Assembly: GCA_050942555.1 (NCBI GenBank)
Contig: JBMNNN010000026.1
Coordinates: 1 to 16,127 of the forward strand
Origin: JAAYXU01 sp050942555
GTDB lineage: Bacteria; Bacillota; Clostridia; Christensenellales; UMGS416
Length of the DNA stretch: 16,127 nt
Reading direction: 5' to 3'
The notes beneath the pieces were generated by a model. That model was not told the origin of the DNA and searched no databases. It worked only from the letters and a program-made list of their open reading frames with translations. The translations under genes and the position numbers were made by a program. Positions 7,524 to 14,741 of the stretch are shown here, one piece after another (position 1 is the first letter of the stretch; each line of letters opens with the position of its first letter).

Positions 7524-8827
7524 TGTACTGGAACCCGTCCGCCGAGTGTATGGAGCGCGAAGCCCTGCGGGAGCTGCAAACGAAGCGGCTGATCCGCACG
7601 ATCCGTCACGTGTATCAGAATGTCCCCTATTACCGCAACCGCATGCAGGAGGCGGGCGTCGCCCCCGGCGACATCCGGTCGCTCGAGGACCTGTCCCTTC
7701 TGCCCTTCACCACCAAGCAGGACCTGCGCGACAATTACCCGTATGGGCTGTTCGCGGTGCCGCTGTCGGAAATCGTGCGCATACACGCAAGCTCGGGCAC
7801 CACGGGCAAACCCACCGTAGTGGGCTACACGCAGCGCGACATACAGACCTGGGCGGAGCTTATGGCCCGCACGCTGACCGCCGCCGGAGCCGACAAGCAT
7901 TCGGTCATACAAAACGCGTACGGGTACGGCCTTTTCACAGGCGGCCTGGGCGTCCACTACGGGGCCGAGCTCATCGGCGCTTCGGTCATACCGATATCGG
8001 GAGGCAACACGCGGCGCCAGATCATGCTCATGAAGGACTTCGGGACGACGATGCTGACATGCACGCCCTCCTACGCGCTGTATCTGGCCGAAGCTATGGC
8101 CGAAGAGGGCATCGATCCCACGCGGGACATCGAGCTTAAGTACGGCGTGTTCGGCGCGGAGCCGTGGACCGACGGCATGCGCCGGGAAATCGAGCGCAAG
8201 CTGGGCATCCGGGCTACCGACATATACGGGCTGTCGGAGGTCATCGGCCCGGGCGTAGCCTTCGAGTGCGAGATACAGCGCGGCCTGCATATCAACGAGG
8301 ACCATTTCCTGCCTGAAATCATCGATCCGGCCACCGGCCGCGTGCTGCCCGACGGGCAGGAGGGAGAGCTGGTCTTCACGACGCTGACGAAGGAAGGGAT
8401 CCCGATCATACGCTACCGCACGCGGGACCTGACAAGCCTGTCCCGGGAGGTCTGCGGGTGCGGACGCACCCATGTGCGCATGAGCAAGGTGCTGGGCCGC
8501 ACCGACGATATGCTGATCATCCGCGGCGTCAATGTCTTCCCGACGCAGGTGGAAAGCGTGCTGGTCACATACACCGAGGTGGAGCCGCATTACTTGCTGG
8601 TCGTGGACCGCGTCAACAACCTCGACCGGCTCGAGGTATGGGTCGAGATGAGCGACCGGCTCTTCTCCGATGAGGTGCGGCGGGTGGAGGAAATCCGGCA
8701 CCGCATCATGCGGGACCTGGAATCGCTGCTGGGGCTGTCGGTGGGCGTTAAGCTGGTGGAGCCCAAGTCCATCGAGCGCAGCCAGGGCAAGGCCAAAAGG
8801 GTGCTGGATAAGCGGACGCTTACCTAG
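7523..8827 (+). CDS. paaK: Phenylacetate-CoA ligase (AMP-forming), paralog 2
   Basis: The 434-residue protein is a second complete PaaK ligase, aligning with paralog 1 without gaps over the core: SSGTTGKPT at 90-98, YGLSE at 235-239, RGVNVFPTQVE near the C-terminal hinge. It keeps the canonical FGAEPWTD at 210-217, unlike paralog 1, and is thus the better candidate for a true phenylacetate-type ligase. It would interconvert aryl-acetates and the aryl-acetyl-CoA handled by IorAB. GAGGGGG (7509-7515) precedes the ATG by about 7 nt, and the start overlaps the iorB stop by one base. The two copies have diverged clearly along their whole length, so this is an old duplication or separate acquisition rather than a recent repeat. 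No obvious terminator follows. Confidence 0.94.
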   Translation: MYWNPSAECMEREALRELQTKRLIRTIRHVYQNVPYYRNRMQEAGVAPGDIRSLEDLSLLPFTTKQDLRDNYPYGLFAVPLSEIVRIHASSGTTGKPTVVGYTQRDIQTWAELMARTLTAAGADKHSVIQNAYGYGLFTGGLGVHYGAELIGASVIPISGGNTRRQIMLMKDFGTTMLTCTPSYALYLAEAMAEEGIDPTRDIELKYGVFGAEPWTDGMRREIERKLGIRATDIYGLSEVIGPGVAFECEIQRGLHINEDHFLPEIIDPATGRVLPDGQEGELVFTTLTKEGIPIIRYRTRDLTSLSREVCGCGRTHVRMSKVLGRTDDMLIIRGVNVFPTQVESVLVTYTEVEPHYLLVVDRVNNLDRLEVWVEMSDRLFSDEVRRVEEIRHRIMRDLESLLGLSVGVKLVEPKSIERSQGKAKRVLDKRTLT

Positions 8828-8857
8828 ACAGCCTGTTGTTTTCTGTAAACGCGGCCT

Positions 8858-8886
8858 TTTACCGGGCGGCGCGGGTATGATATACT
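8858..8886 (+). promoter_or_regulatory. Extended -10 promoter for the ACT-alr unit
   Basis: TTTACC (8858-8863), a 17-nt spacer and TATACT (8881-8886) preceded by TGA (8878-8880, extended -10) lie just after paaK. The start site would be near 8893, which places an upstream ATG at 8888 outside the transcript and supports the ACT gene start at 8927. Confidence 0.55.
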
Positions 8887-8926
8887 AATGATGGATGATC
8901 CAATGATTGCCGAGGAGGACAGGAGT

Positions 8927-9358
8927 ATGGTCAGACAGTTATCGGTATTCCTCGAGAACACAAAGGGACGGCTGGCGCACATGACCCGCGTACTGGGCGA
9001 AGCCGGTGTGGATCTGCTGGCATTATCCATCGCCGACACGACCAACTTCGGCATCCTCAGAGCCATCGTCGATGACAACGAGAAAGCGCTCGCTTCGCTC
9101 AGGGCTGCCGGATATACCGTCAATCTGACCGAGGTGCTGGCCGTCACGGTGCCCGATAAGCCGGGCGGATTGGCCGAGGTGCTGGAGATGCTTCTGGACG
9201 GGGGCGTGAACGTCGAGTATCTGTACTCTTTCGTCCGCAATCCCAAGGAATACGCGCTGATCCTATTCAAGTTGGACGACGTGGCGGCAGCCCGGAATAT
9301 ACTCGAATCGCGGGACGTGCGGATTCTCCAGCAGGAGGATCTGTATGACCTTAAGTAA
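8927..9358 (+). CDS. Tandem ACT-domain protein (probable amino-acid-sensing regulator)
   Basis: The protein has 143 residues, the size of stand-alone double-ACT proteins (COG4747-like). The first ACT repeat runs from about 3 to 66 (SVFLENTKGRL at its start, with a Gly at the ligand turn) and the second from about 70 to 140 (VTVPDKPGGLAEVLEMLL). ACT domains bind amino acids or related small molecules, usually across a dimer interface; no catalytic or DNA-binding domain is present, so it would act by binding another protein. GAGGAGG (8912-8918) is 8 nt before ATG 8927; the in-frame ATG at 8888 lacks an SD and lies before the predicted transcription start. Its position after paaK-iorAB-paaK suggests it senses an aromatic amino acid or aryl-acetate intermediate; this is inference. 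Confidence 0.85.
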   Translation: MVRQLSVFLENTKGRLAHMTRVLGEAGVDLLALSIADTTNFGILRAIVDDNEKALASLRAAGYTVNLTEVLAVTVPDKPGGLAEVLEMLLDGGVNVEYLYSFVRNPKEYALILFKLDDVAAARNILESRDVRILQQEDLYDLK

Positions 9359-9370
9359 AGGGCAGCCCGC

Positions 9371-10471
9371 ATGAGCGCGACCCGGGTCATCGTGGATCTG
9401 TCGGCCATCGAGCACAACATCGGTTTTGTGCGGCAGGGGCTTGGGCACGAGACCGGGTTGATCGCCGTGGTCAAGGCCAACGCATACGGCCACGGCATGC
9501 TTGAGGTGGCCCGCCGGGCGCTGGGGTGCGGCGCGAGCATGCTGGCCGTGGCGACCGACGCCGAGGGCGCGCAACTCCGCGAGGCCGGGATCGGCGCGCC
9601 GGTGCTGGTGCTGGGAGGGCTGCTGCCCCAGTGCGCCCCCGCGCTGGTCAGGCACCGCCTGATCCCCGCGGTTTATACCTCCGAGATGATCTACGCGCTA
9701 TCCAGGGCCGCCGCGCCCGATCGCACCGTGCCGATTCATATCAAAATCGAGACCGGCATGAACCGCAGCGGCGCGCGCCCCGGACGTGAGCTTGCGGCGC
9801 TGCTGGAAGCGCTGTCCGAGTGCCCCCGGGTGCGCCTGACCGGTATGTTCAGCCATTTGGCGGCGGCAGAGCAGCCCGACGACTCGTTCACGCGCAGGCA
9901 GTATGATGTGTTCCGGCAGGCGGTGGAGCAGGCGCGCGAGGCGGGATTTTCGCCGCGCCTTCATATCGGCAACAGCGCCGCGGCGATGCGCCACCGGTTC
10001 GCGCATATGGACTGGGTGCGGCTGGGCATCGCGATGTACGGTCTGGATCCGTCGGGCAGCGCGAATCCCAACCTGCGGCCGGCCCTTTCGTGGGTCACGC
10101 GCATCGTGTGCCTGAAGCGCATCGCGGCGGGCGAAACAGTCGGTTACGGGCGCACGTACACGGCCCCCGGCCCGCGGATCATCGCGACGCTCCCGGTCGG
10201 ATATGCCGACGGATACCGGCGCGCCTTTGGAGGGGCCGACGTGCTCATAGGAGGACGCCGGGCCCCGGTCGTCGGGCTTATTTGCATGGACCAGTGCATG
10301 GTGGACGTGTCGGGCATACCCGGCGTGAAGGTGGGAGACGAGGCGGTGCTGCTGGGAAGGCAGGGCGTTGAGGAGATCACCGCCGGAGAGCTTGCCGCCA
10401 TCGCGCATACCATCCACTACGAGGTCGTCACCTGCATCGGCTCCAGGGTACCCCGGATATACCATGGCTGA
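9371..10471 (+). CDS. alr: Alanine racemase, PLP-dependent
   Basis: The 366-residue enzyme interconverts L- and D-alanine for peptidoglycan precursors in the cytosol. The PLP lysine is K35 in AVVKANAYGHG; the other catalytic base, a tyrosine, is Y259 in VGYGRTY; RLGIAMYGLDP and the C-terminal VGLICMDQCMVDV block are also typical. Length is usual for the family. AAGGG (9358-9362), overlapping the ACT stop codon, is 8 nt before the ATG, so it is probably co-transcribed with the ACT gene 12 nt upstream. It overlaps the cyclo-ligase gene by 8 nt. A serine or other amino-acid racemase of the same fold cannot be fully excluded, but the motifs are those of Alr. Confidence 0.94.
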   Translation: MSATRVIVDLSAIEHNIGFVRQGLGHETGLIAVVKANAYGHGMLEVARRALGCGASMLAVATDAEGAQLREAGIGAPVLVLGGLLPQCAPALVRHRLIPAVYTSEMIYALSRAAAPDRTVPIHIKIETGMNRSGARPGRELAALLEALSECPRVRLTGMFSHLAAAEQPDDSFTRRQYDVFRQAVEQAREAGFSPRLHIGNSAAAMRHRFAHMDWVRLGIAMYGLDPSGSANPNLRPALSWVTRIVCLKRIAAGETVGYGRTYTAPGPRIIATLPVGYADGYRRAFGGADVLIGGRRAPVVGLICMDQCMVDVSGIPGVKVGDEAVLLGRQGVEEITAGELAAIAHTIHYEVVTCIGSRVPRIYHG

Positions 10472-11048
10472 CCGGGAGCTGCGCGACGAGCTGCGCCGCC
10501 GCGCCCTCTGCTGGCGGCAGGCGCTGACCCCGGAGGTACGCGCCCGGCATTCGGCCGCCATCGCCGGATATATCGCGGGGCTTGACGCCTGGAGCGCCTC
10601 AAAGGTCGTCATGCTGTACCGCGCCTTCCGCTGCGAGGTCGATACCGGCGCGCTGCACGCCGCCGCGGCCGCCGCGGGCAAGACCGTCGTTTATCCCCGC
10701 TGCCTTATAAGGGAGTATGCGCTGGAGCTGCGCGCGGTTTCGGATCTGCGGGAAATGATACCCGGCGCGTACGGGATTGCGGAGCCCGATCCGCGCCGCC
10801 ACAGGCCTGTGGATCCCGCTGTCGTCGACCTGGCGGTGATTCCGGCCGTGGCGTTCGACAGCCGCGGGTATCGTTTGGGCTACGGCGCCGGATACTATGA
10901 CCGGTTTCTGCTTTCGCTGCGGCCCGAAGCCCCGGTCATCGCGGCGGCATTTGCCGGCCAGCGGGTTGAGCGGATCCCCGGACGGGAAGACGAGCGCCCG
11001 GTTGTGGTCGTCACCGAGGAAGGCGCGCAATATCCCGAGCCGGAATAA
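10464..11048 (+). CDS. 5-formyltetrahydrofolate cyclo-ligase
   Basis: The 194-residue protein matches the family that converts 5-formyl-THF to 5,10-methenyl-THF with ATP, returning folate to one-carbon metabolism (B. subtilis YqgN, E. coli YgfA). The signature is GYRLGYGAGYYDRF at 135-148, preceded by DLAVIPAVAFD, which forms the ATP/metal site; the N-terminal basic residues of the family are also present. I place the start at ATG 10464, which overlaps the end of alr by 8 nt and gives the normal length; no strong SD is visible, so translation is probably coupled to alr. It carries out a housekeeping function with no evident link to the aryl-acetate genes upstream. Confidence 0.92.
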   Translation: MADRELRDELRRRALCWRQALTPEVRARHSAAIAGYIAGLDAWSASKVVMLYRAFRCEVDTGALHAAAAAAGKTVVYPRCLIREYALELRAVSDLREMIPGAYGIAEPDPRRHRPVDPAVVDLAVIPAVAFDSRGYRLGYGAGYYDRFLLSLRPEAPVIAAAFAGQRVERIPGREDERPVVVVTEEGAQYPEPE

Positions 11049-11066
11049 ACGTCTGGAGGATGCGAT

Positions 11067-11696
11067 ATGCCGTACAACATGTGGAAGAAAGCACTGCAGC
11101 TCCTGGGCACGAACGCGATCATCGCCGTCATATGCCTGGTCATCATGTTCAGCCTGGGAGGGCTGACCGAGGCCGAGTGGCTTGGATTCACGCTCAATGG
11201 TCTGTGCACGTTCATATTGCTGCTGTTTGTCTGGGGATCGCTTTCCGAGATGGGGCTGCGGGATATCACATCCGACGAGCTTGAGAAAAAGAGACTCGAG
11301 CGGATAGGGCACGAGCCGCTGTTGGGCGTGCCGGTTCATTTTAAGCCCGCCAACGGCTTTATCATCGGCGCGGCCGCGCAGGCGCCGTTCGCGCTCATTG
11401 CCCTGCTGGCGGCCATCCCGGCGCTGGGCGATGCGGTGCGCTCGTCGCTGCGGATCATACTTAATATCTGGTATGTGATGTTCTCCGAATTGAACGCGCT
11501 GACGGGCTACGCGTGGTGGACGTATATCCTTTACGCGGCCGCGTATACGGCGCTGGCGGGACTCGCGTACCGGAGCGGGCCCGCCAAGAAAAGACGCATC
11601 CGCACAATCATCGCGCGAAACGAGAAGAAAATCAAAAGCCGGCAAAAGTCTCAACCGGAGGGGCGCGGCTCTGCCGGCAACCCCCAAAAAGGTTGA
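11067..11696 (+). CDS. Unrecognised four-helix membrane protein with basic tail
   Basis: I do not recognise this 209-residue protein. Hydrophobic segments lie at about 12-33, 40-60, 98-120 and 149-169, with a charged cytoplasmic-type loop (SDELEKKRLERIG, about 69-81) between helices 2 and 3. From 172 on the chain is strongly basic and low in hydrophobic residues (KKRRIRTIIARNEKKIK), and the last 15 residues are Gly/Pro/Gln-rich and encoded by DNA that belongs to the inverted-repeat cluster downstream, so the extreme tail may be a read-through extension. GGAGG (11055-11059) is 7 nt before ATG 11067. It is 18 nt after the cyclo-ligase gene and likely last in the ACT-alr operon. No function is proposed. 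Confidence 0.7.
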   Translation: MPYNMWKKALQLLGTNAIIAVICLVIMFSLGGLTEAEWLGFTLNGLCTFILLLFVWGSLSEMGLRDITSDELEKKRLERIGHEPLLGVPVHFKPANGFIIGAAAQAPFALIALLAAIPALGDAVRSSLRIILNIWYVMFSELNALTGYAWWTYILYAAAYTALAGLAYRSGPAKKRRIRTIIARNEKKIKSRQKSQPEGRGSAGNPQKG

Positions 11697-11764
11697 TGCC
11701 GGAGGGGGGCCTCCGGCACTGGGGAGAGGAGAATTTGAAGGAAGAACGTTTCGGAGAAGCTCCG
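11651..11764. repeat. Cluster of inverted repeats at the operon end
   Basis: Three nested or tandem inverted repeats are packed together: TCAACC (11651-11656) with GGTTGA (11691-11696), the nine-pair TGCCGGAGG/CCTCCGGCA (11697-11718), and CGGAG/CTCCG (11752-11764). The first overlaps the 3' end of the membrane-protein gene. This could be a dispersed intergenic repeat or a folded RNA; one copy in this window cannot decide. Confidence 0.35.
11697..11718 (+). terminator. Possible terminator hairpin after the membrane-protein gene (no U-tract)
   Basis: A perfect nine-pair stem, TGCCGGAGG against CCTCCGGCA with a GGGG loop, begins on the base after the TGA stop. It is placed as a terminator would be and is followed by a new promoter some 270 nt on, but no T-run follows on the plus strand. 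On the minus strand a T5 lies 8 nt beyond the stem. Confidence 0.35.
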
Positions 11765-12043
11765 GCGGTGTGACGTTGGGGTGTCGTCGCGTTCCGCATC
11801 CTCATTATGCCCGATCTGCGCATCTTTATACACAGCAAAGAAAAATTTTCCGCGATGGAACGCTTTCACGGTATGGCGCGACGCAGGACGCGATTTCGCC
11901 AAATGCGGCGTCGCCGCGGGCTCATGAAAATACGCGCAATACTACCCGACAATATCCGGTGTCGGCCCGATAACCTTCCTGTCCTGCTTGTATCCTTCCC
12001 GCATTTATTGTACAATGTTGGTAAAATGCGAGGGGGCGGCGCA
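11719..12043. other. Spacer upstream of rsmD
   Basis: Apart from the hairpin at 11752-11764, a GCGGC/GCCGC palindrome near 11904-11916 and the promoter at 11988-12016, I see no supported gene. Open frames here on both strands are arginine-rich or lack ribosome binding sites, and no tRNA-like fold was noticed. Confidence 0.5.
11988..12016 (+). promoter_or_regulatory. Candidate sigma-A promoter for rsmD-coaD
   Basis: TTGTAT (11988-11993), a 17-nt spacer and TACAAT (12011-12016) form a good vegetative promoter in a locally AT-rich pocket. The start site would be near 12023, about 20 nt before the preferred TTG start of rsmD. Confidence 0.6.
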
Positions 12044-12601
12044 TTGCGCATCATAGCGGGCACGCTGAAGGGCCGCCGGTACAGCATTCCCGGGAGACTT
12101 GCGGCGCGGCCCACCGCCGAGCGCGTCCGTGAGTCGCTCTTTTCGATACTGCGCGGCCGCATAGAGGGCGCGTCGGCGCTGGATCTTTTCGCGGGAAGCG
12201 GCGCGCTGGGCATCGAGGCATTGAGCCGCGGCGCGGCCCGCGTCGTGTTCTGCGACATCGACCGCCGCGCCGCGGCGGTGATCGGCGCGGTGCTGCGCCG
12301 TTTTGGTATGCCTGCCGACCGCTATGAGATCGTCCAGGCGGATTTCCGGCAGGCGCTGGCACGCTTTGGGCGGGAGGGCAGGCGCTTCGACGTCGCGTTC
12401 GTCGATCCGCCCTACGGTGCGGGTTTTGAGACGGCGGCGCTCGCGCCGCTTTGCGGTCAGTTCATGGCGCGGGACGGGGTCGTCGTGCTGGAGCGCGCCC
12501 GCAGACAGCCGCCGCCCGCGATACCCGCCGGATGGATCGCCGACGAGAGGCGCTACGGCGACACGGCGCTCTTCATACTACAAAGGGAGGAAGCCCCATG
12601 A
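12044..12601 (+). CDS. rsmD: 16S rRNA (guanine966-N2)-methyltransferase
   Basis: The protein, 185 residues from the chosen start, is the SAM-dependent enzyme that methylates G966 of 16S rRNA on the 30S subunit (B. subtilis YlbH). DLFAGSGALGIEALSRGA (47-64) is the SAM-binding loop, CDID (70-73) follows it, and DPPY (121-124) is the N-methyltransferase active-site motif. I prefer TTG 12044: the product then begins MRIIAG, as RsmD proteins do, and GAGGGGG (12030-12036) lies 7 nt upstream. ATG 12026, six codons earlier, would be nearly leaderless given the promoter. Its TGA overlaps the coaD ATG by 4 nt (ATGA), the usual Firmicutes rsmD-coaD pairing. Confidence 0.92.
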   Translation: MRIIAGTLKGRRYSIPGRLAARPTAERVRESLFSILRGRIEGASALDLFAGSGALGIEALSRGAARVVFCDIDRRAAAVIGAVLRRFGMPADRYEIVQADFRQALARFGREGRRFDVAFVDPPYGAGFETAALAPLCGQFMARDGVVVLERARRQPPPAIPAGWIADERRYGDTALFILQREEAP

Positions 12602-13083
12602 GCCTGTTGATATACCCAGGTTCCTTCGATCCGGTGACGGTGGGCCACATGAACATCATCGAGCGGGCGGCCTCGCTGAGCGGACGCCTGATCGTGGTGG
12701 TGCTGCGCAACACCAGCCGCAGCCCGGTATTCACGATGGAGGAGCGCCTCGAGATGCTGCGGATCGCGACAGGCGGCATGCCGGGCGTCGAGGTGGACTC
12801 GTTCGGCGGACTGCTGGCCGAATACGCGCGGTTACGGGGCGCATCGGCAGTGGTGCGCGGCGTGCGCCGGGCATCGGACTACGAGTACGAAACCCAGATG
12901 GCGCTCATGAACCGCCGCATCAATCCCAGCATGGATACGATATTTCTGCCCGCTGAGCCCGCATACGCGCCGCTGAGCTCGTCGCTGGTGCGCGACGTGG
13001 GCATGCTGGGCGGCGACCTGACCGGTCTTGTGCCCGACGCCATACTGGACCGGGTTCAACAAAAACTCAGAGCGATGATATAG
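12598..13083 (+). CDS. coaD: Phosphopantetheine adenylyltransferase
   Basis: The 161-residue enzyme adenylylates 4'-phosphopantetheine to dephospho-CoA, the penultimate step of coenzyme A synthesis. PGSFDPVTVGH (7-17) carries the nucleotidyltransferase T/HxGH motif, VVRGVRRASDYEYE (about 85-98) binds substrate, and LSSSLVR (126-132) corresponds to the ISSTxVR motif. Length is standard. GGGAGG (12585-12590) is 7 nt before the ATG, which overlaps the rsmD stop. CoA made here is also the cofactor of the PaaK and Ior enzymes upstream, but the placement with rsmD is general in Firmicutes and implies no specific link. Confidence 0.96.
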   Translation: MSLLIYPGSFDPVTVGHMNIIERAASLSGRLIVVVLRNTSRSPVFTMEERLEMLRIATGGMPGVEVDSFGGLLAEYARLRGASAVVRGVRRASDYEYETQMALMNRRINPSMDTIFLPAEPAYAPLSSSLVRDVGMLGGDLTGLVPDAILDRVQQKLRAMI

Positions 13084-13101
13084 CCGAAGGAGGATCTCCC
13101 G

Positions 13102-13545
13102 ATGAACGTTATGGCCCTTCTTGATTACCTGCAGGAAGAAGTGGAGCAGGGCAGCAAGGTGCCCCTGTCCTCAAAATGCATGGTGGACCGCGAAAAGTGT
13201 TTGGATATCATAAACGATATCCGGCAGACGCTTCCCAATGAAATTATGGAGGCTGAGGGCATCCGCAACGAGAAAAACCAGATACTGTACGACGCGGAGA
13301 AGGAAGCCGAGAACATCATCGCGGAAGCCGAGGAGAAGGCGCGCCAGATGGTGGAGGAGAACAACATCACCCAGATGGCATACCGGCAGGCCGAGGAGAT
13401 CATCACCAACGCGCAGACCGGAGCGCAGGAGATACGCACGAGCGCCAACGAGTACGTCGAGGATATCCTCGCCGACCTTGAAACATACATCCAGCGGAAT
13501 CTGGACATCGTCCGCCAGAACCGCGAGCAGATGAAGGGCCGGTAA
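13102..13545 (+). CDS. Small coiled-coil protein resembling V-type ATPase subunit H / ATP synthase b chains
   Basis: The protein has 147 residues, no membrane segment and no signal peptide. From about 45 to 135 it is a long Glu/Ala/Gln/Arg-rich coiled coil (EKEAENIIAEAEEKARQMVE), the pattern that leads relatives in Clostridia to be named 'ATPase' after the peripheral stalk subunit family (COG2811-like). Residues 1-35 form a separate head (LLDYLQEEVEQGSKVPLSSK). No ATP synthase genes are nearby, so a real role in an ATPase is doubtful; a scaffold or DivIVA-like cell-envelope role is equally possible. AAGGAGG (13087-13093) is 8 nt before ATG 13102, 18 nt after coaD. It converges on ylbJ, leaving 30 nt between the stops. 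Confidence 0.75.
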   Translation: MNVMALLDYLQEEVEQGSKVPLSSKCMVDREKCLDIINDIRQTLPNEIMEAEGIRNEKNQILYDAEKEAENIIAEAEEKARQMVEENNITQMAYRQAEEIITNAQTGAQEIRTSANEYVEDILADLETYIQRNLDIVRQNREQMKGR

Positions 13546-13575
13546 CGCCGCCTGCCGACATATTGAGCCGGGCAG

Positions 13576-14736
13576 TCAGCGCCTTCCCGGCCGTCCATCG
13601 CGGACGCGCTGTACGAGGGACAGAAACACGAGCAGAGACGCTGCGCCGATCGCGAGGAATAGCGACGAAACCCCCGCGGTCACGGCCGGCGGCCGGGCAG
13701 GAAAGCATGCCACGGCCGGTTCCGCTCCGGCCGCCCTTCCAATGAGCAGGCACAGCCCGAACGCGAGCGCGGCCTGCACGGCCTTCATCGCCGAGAACCG
13801 GCCAAAAGACAGCGGCGTACCCGACAGGAACGCGATGCTCTGGGCCTGTACCGAAAGCCCGCCCCATGTGACGATCGCGCACGACGCGGCCCACAGCGCG
13901 GGCTCCGAAGGTCCGGCAAGCGCGACCTGGCGGCACCCGGCGGTCATTTCCACAAGTCCCGGCAGCAGCGCAGGCCCCAGCCCCTGCGGGAGTCGCAGCG
14001 CCCGCAGCGGCGCGGCGAGCATCCGGGACACCGCATCACTCAGACGAAAGTGCGCGGCAAGTCCCGTGAGTACCGAAAAGAGAATAATAAAGCCGCCTAC
14101 CGCCGCGATCGACGACATCGCGCCCCGCACAGCGTCGGAGAGCATATCCCCGACCGGGCGCGCAGCGCGGGACACGGCGGCCCAAGCGGCGCGACGTTCC
14201 CGGCGACGCCGGACTCCTCCAGCGGCGATTCCCGTAACGATCACCGCCAGCACGTGGCCCGCGAGGATCACCCATCCGGCCGATGCGCTGCCAAAAAGCC
14301 CGCTGCCCACCGCCCCCAGCATAAAAAGGGGCCCCGAGGTCGAGCAAAGGCACGCGGCGCGCCGGAGCTCATCGTCCCGGAGCCGTCCCTGCTCGTAGAG
14401 CAGCGCGACCGTCCGCGCACCAGCCGGGTACCCCGACAGGAGGCTTATTATGAGCGCGAACGCGGTGCAGCCCGGGCATCCGAAAAGCGGCCGCATGACG
14501 GGCTCCAGCAGGCGGCCCGCGTCCTCTACAAGCGGCGTGTCGAGCAGCAGGCGCGAGCAGATGAAAAACGGCAGCAGCGAGGGAAGCACCACCGTCATAA
14601 ACAGATTGAGACCATCCCGCGCGGACGAGAGCGCGGCCTGCGGAGCCGCGACGATCCCCGCCATCGTGAGCACGACGGGCAGGGCGATGGAATACCGGCC
14701 GGGCAGGAAACGTTTTACATCGGTCATTTTTTTCAT
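13576..14736 (-). CDS. ylbJ: Sporulation integral membrane protein YlbJ (SpoVV family)
   Basis: The 386-residue polytopic protein has paired nucleoside-recognition/Gate-type domains. LSGYPAGARTVALLYEQG (about 100-117), CSTSGPLFMLGAVGSG and a C-terminal half with EMTAGCRQ match YlbJ. In B. subtilis this protein (SpoVV) is made under sigma-E in the mother cell and carries dipicolinic acid across the outer forespore membrane. Presence here suggests a spore former. The start is uncertain: ATG 14736 (MKKM) and ATG 14727 lack a clear SD, and a GTG at 14829 would run into the divergent patatin gene. A sigma-E-like promoter (14742-14770) would make a nearly leaderless message. The tail is basic. The family call is good, the exact start is not. 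Confidence 0.85.
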   Translation of the reverse strand: MKKMTDVKRFLPGRYSIALPVVLTMAGIVAAPQAALSSARDGLNLFMTVVLPSLLPFFICSRLLLDTPLVEDAGRLLEPVMRPLFGCPGCTAFALIISLLSGYPAGARTVALLYEQGRLRDDELRRAACLCSTSGPLFMLGAVGSGLFGSASAGWVILAGHVLAVIVTGIAAGGVRRRRERRAAWAAVSRAARPVGDMLSDAVRGAMSSIAAVGGFIILFSVLTGLAAHFRLSDAVSRMLAAPLRALRLPQGLGPALLPGLVEMTAGCRQVALAGPSEPALWAASCAIVTWGGLSVQAQSIAFLSGTPLSFGRFSAMKAVQAALAFGLCLLIGRAAGAEPAVACFPARPPAVTAGVSSLFLAIGAASLLVFLSLVQRVRDGRPGRR

Positions 14737-14741
14737 AGACA

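Noticed and set aside
7085..8701. Long 538-codon open frame on the minus strand opposite iorB and paaK paralog 2
   Set aside because: It is a mirror frame of GC-rich coding sequence: composition is His/Arg/Ala-rich, no domain is visible, and the opposite strand encodes two clearly recognised enzymes.
8828..8857. Terminator after paaK paralog 2
   Set aside because: Only a four- to five-pair ACAG/CTGT stem; too weak, and no U-tract follows it.
10599..11687. 362-codon minus-strand frame opposite the cyclo-ligase and membrane-protein genes
   Set aside because: Arg-rich mirror frame with no ribosome binding site or recognisable domain.
11651..11902. 83-codon minus-strand frame over the spacer
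   Set aside because: No ribosome binding site or promoter; it runs across the inverted repeats and is better explained as repeat or non-coding DNA.
11807..12043. Possible N-terminal extension of RsmD from ATG 11807
   Set aside because: The extra residues are Arg-rich, precede the promoter and have no counterpart in the RsmD family.
13546..13575. Bidirectional terminator between the coiled-coil gene and ylbJ
   Set aside because: Only a weak five-pair stem (CTGCC/GGCAG) with a long loop and no T-run on either side.
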